From positions 3,968,001 through 4,032,000 of the forward strand of contig BSBN01000252.1 of NCBI GenBank assembly GCA_027924645.1: a stretch of 64,000 nt of DNA, in the 5' to 3' direction. This document shows, piece after piece, positions 59,718 through 64,000 of the stretch (positions are counted from its first letter, which is position 1; every line of letters starts with the position of its first letter). Position numbers and translations under genes: made by a program. The notes beneath the pieces were generated by a model. That model saw only the letters and a program-made list of their open reading frames with translations. It did no database searches and was not told the origin of the DNA. Source of the DNA: Cunninghamia lanceolata (lineage: Eukaryota; Streptophyta; Pinopsida; Cupressales; Cupressaceae).

Positions 59718-61092
59718 TTCTTTCTTTAGCCAAATCTTATAAGGGTGGAATAACTTATTTCAATCTCATCTCATAAATGCACCATCGATTTGTGTCTTGC
59801 CATCTAGTCAGTTTATTAATTTTAAATATTCAACCAATGTCTTGGAATGTCACATCAATCTTCTATGACAATCATCGTTGTATCGCTGAGACTTTGTTTT
59901 ATATTCCACTGAAGTCCATCCCTTCCATCGATAAATTTCCTTTTCTTGGTCCATCGGCGAGGTTCCATATAAAGTTGCCCCGATGTTCCCTAGTCCGACT
60001 GATGTTCTTCATATCCTTAATGTTTTATAGTTATTTCGGGCTATCAGTGAAAATTCATCCTTAGTTCCACCGATCCTTACATGCTATAACGATGATTTTG
60101 TCTTTGTTGATTTTATCGGCATGTCAGGGGAACTTGTATATAAGTTCTACCGAAGTTGACATGTTCTGGCAATATAACCTTCTTCAGCCAAATCTTACAG
60201 GGGTGGAATAACTTATTTCAATCTCAACTCATAAATGCACCATCGATGTGTATCTTGCCATCTAGCCAGTTTATTAATTGCAAATATTCGACCAATGTCT
60301 TGGAATGTCACATCAATCTTCTCTGACAATCATCGTTGTATTGTTGAGACTTTGTTTTATATTCCACCAAAGTCCATCCCTTACATTGATAAATTTCCTT
60401 TTCTTAGTCCATCGATAAGGTTCCATATGAAGTTGCCCCGATGTGCCCTAATCCGGCTGATGTTCTTCATATCCTCAATGTTTTATAGTTATTTTGGGCT
60501 ATTGGTGGAAATTCAACCTTAGTTCCAGCAATCCTTACATGCTACAACGATGCTTTTGTCTTTGTTGGTTTTATCGGCATGTCGGGGGAACTTGTATATA
60601 AGTTTTTCCGAAGTTGACATGTTCTGGCGATATAACCTTCTTCAGCCAAATCTTACAGGGGTGGAATAACTTATTTCAATCTCAACTCATAAATGCACCA
60701 TCGATGTGTATCTTGTCATCTAGCCGGTTTATTAATTGCAAATATTCGACCGATGTCTTGGAATGTCACATCAGTCTTGTTTGACAATCATCGCCATATC
60801 ACTGAGGCTTTGTTTTATATTCCACCAAAGTCCATCCCTTCCATCGATAAATTTCCCTTTCTCGGTCCATCGGCGAGGTTCCATATGAAGTTACCCCGAT
60901 GTGCCCTAGTCCGGCTGATGTTCTTCATATCCTCAATGTTTTATAGTTATTTCAGGCTATCGGTGGAAATTCATCCTTAGTTCCAATGATCCTTACATGC
61001 TACAACTATGCTTTTGTCTTTGTTGGTTTTATCAGCATGTCGGGGGAACTCATATATAAGTTCTACCGAAGTTGACATGTTCCAACGATAAG
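59718..61092 (+). repeat. 458-bp tandem repeat, three units
   Basis: Units start near 59718, 60177 and 60635; equivalent points such as ATGCACCATCGAT are exactly 458 bases apart. Each unit contains several imperfect palindromes with arms like ATCGGTGGAA/TTCCACCGAT, for example CATCGGCGAGGTTCC...CCCCGATG and GAACTT-GTATAT-AAGTTC. A 95-codon ORF is open in each unit, but the units differ mostly at amino-acid-changing positions, so I do not call it a gene. Confidence 0.92.
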
Positions 61093-61385
61093 CTAACTCC
61101 TGTCGAGTTCATCTGCTCATTGGTGAGGGTGTGATATGTATTCCACCGAAATCCACATGTTACGGTGATATAACCTTCTTCTACCAACTTTATCGGCCTG
61201 TTGGTGGAACCATGATGTGGTTTCCACCGATGTTTGCATGTTAACCTGATAAGCTCATTTTATTCCATTTTGTTGGTCTATCGGTGGGATGACCTCAAAG
61301 GTTACCCTGATAGATCATTGTTTTGTCGATATAGTGATACTATATCTTTATCGGGCCATCGGTATAGCAAAGTGAAAGTGTCACA
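61093..61385 (+). repeat. continuation of the ATCGGTGG palindrome array
   Basis: After the third 458-bp unit the same vocabulary continues in shorter spacing: TGTTGGTGGAACC...GGTTTCCACCGATG near 61200-61230, CTATCGGTGGGATGACC...GGTTACCCTGAT near 61280-61310, and CGATATAGTGATACTATATC near 61327-61346. Each can fold on itself. Confidence 0.7.
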
Positions 61386-63250
<1,865 letters not shown>

Positions 63251-64000
63251 ATATTTATTTTACTCTATTTTTATAATGGGATATATATATATATATATAT
63301 GGAATTATATTAACATATATTTAATTCAGTTATTTGATTTTATAAAAAATATAAATGTTTTACTTGAAAATTTTCATGGAATATAAACGAATTTATTATT
63401 TCTTTCAAAAATTAGACAATAAATGAATATAATTGATTTAAAACTTTCTATGTTGGTTTTGTAGAAAAACATGTTAGTGGGATCATATTGTCCAACTTTT
63501 TATCCAAAAATATACCGAACCCAATAGGATGAAAATGGACTAGCACCAAAGTAAAGTAATAGAATTAACTTTTGTTTCAACAATAATTTCTTACCAAATT
63601 AGAAAACATCTATTTTTTGAAAGATCATTATAACCCTTTAGATTTTTTTGAAACTTAAAAATTATGAAGCATTACTTTAAACTTTGGAAATTGATTTATT
63701 CCTTCTGTCTAGATAAATTCTATGTTATATTGGAGAGTTACTTTACTTCCGGGATAGGATGCTAAATGTGGGCTCTAGGGACGGTAATCTACCTTTTCTA
63801 GATTACCATTTTGTTTTGTTAAGCTTGGCCAAGCTGTTAGACCATTGAAAAAGATGGATTTGAAAAGCCTAGAATTATATATATGTCTCTGCCACATCCT
63901 ATTGCGAGAGTTATGTCATTTCTAGTATAGTTTAGGAATGCATACAGGCACTAGGCATGCATCAAGAGCTCCCTCCTGCCTTTACCTTTCCAGGTTGCTA
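63251..64000. other. no gene recognised
   Basis: AT-rich, containing a diverged copy of the palindrome arm near 63300-63350 and a short (TA)n at about 63281-63300. The last 250 bases are less AT-rich but show no ORF. Confidence 0.4.

Noticed and set aside
59777..60980. Three 95-codon ORFs, one per 458-bp unit, starting MHHR
   Set aside because: They are carried along by the tandem repeat. Differences between units change amino acids freely, there is no motif, and the units are better explained as a palindrome-rich repeat.

Overview
This is nuclear DNA from a land plant, most likely a seed plant with a large, repeat-rich genome. A gymnosperm fits the style of the repeats, but nothing here proves it. 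Almost everything recognisable is transposon-derived. Only one stretch looks like an ordinary host gene: a SPARK-type receptor ectodomain on the minus strand near 54-55 kb, and it is itself broken. I see no tRNA, rRNA or CRISPR.

Layout. 1-7.4 kb: the 3' half of an Athila-like Ty3/gypsy element on the plus strand (end of RT, RNase H, integrase, a long extra ORF in the env position, polypurine tract, 3' LTR). 7.4-12 kb: a probable solo copia-type LTR and repeat-rich DNA. 12.1-15.2 kb: copy A of an unclassified ORF family of about 1,000 codons; a diverged copy B lies on the minus strand at 49.6-52.6 kb. 15.66-38.93 kb: a nest. A 122-bp tandem repeat received a minus-strand LINE (12-bp target duplication at 15900-15911 and 38640-38651) and a tRNA-derived SINE (19-bp duplication). 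The LINE endonuclease was later split by a complete 14.9-kb Tat-type gypsy element (LTRs 21804-23027 and 35443-36668, duplication AAAAT). 40.4-47 kb: a decayed CACTA (En/Spm) transposase with a SET-domain ORF upstream on the same strand. 54-55 kb: the SPARK remnant. 55-64 kb: no recognisable genes; a 3 x 458-bp tandem array, hairpin-rich DNA, a long (AT)n tract and a perfect 160-bp palindrome.

The most interesting observation is in the LINE. After the usual ORF1 and ORF2 it carries a third ORF (17990 to 16107, minus), about 628 codons in one unbroken frame apart from four stops. Its start codon overlaps the ORF2 stop as ATGA. Its protein shares an ordered set of motifs (LPxPW, MKYFT, HxGLI, a basic R-S-T-R-like patch, a helical tail) with the env-position ORF of the Athila-like element at 3146-6095. 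The LINE target duplications enclose this ORF, so it appears to have moved as part of the LINE. The same unknown protein family therefore seems to be used by an LTR and a non-LTR retrotransposon in one window.

All transposon ORFs here are damaged. Many of the nonsense codons are what a single C-to-T change in CAG, CAA or CGA would give, as expected for methylated, silenced repeats. Reading frames were followed by eye, and family assignments rest on motif recognition rather than searches.
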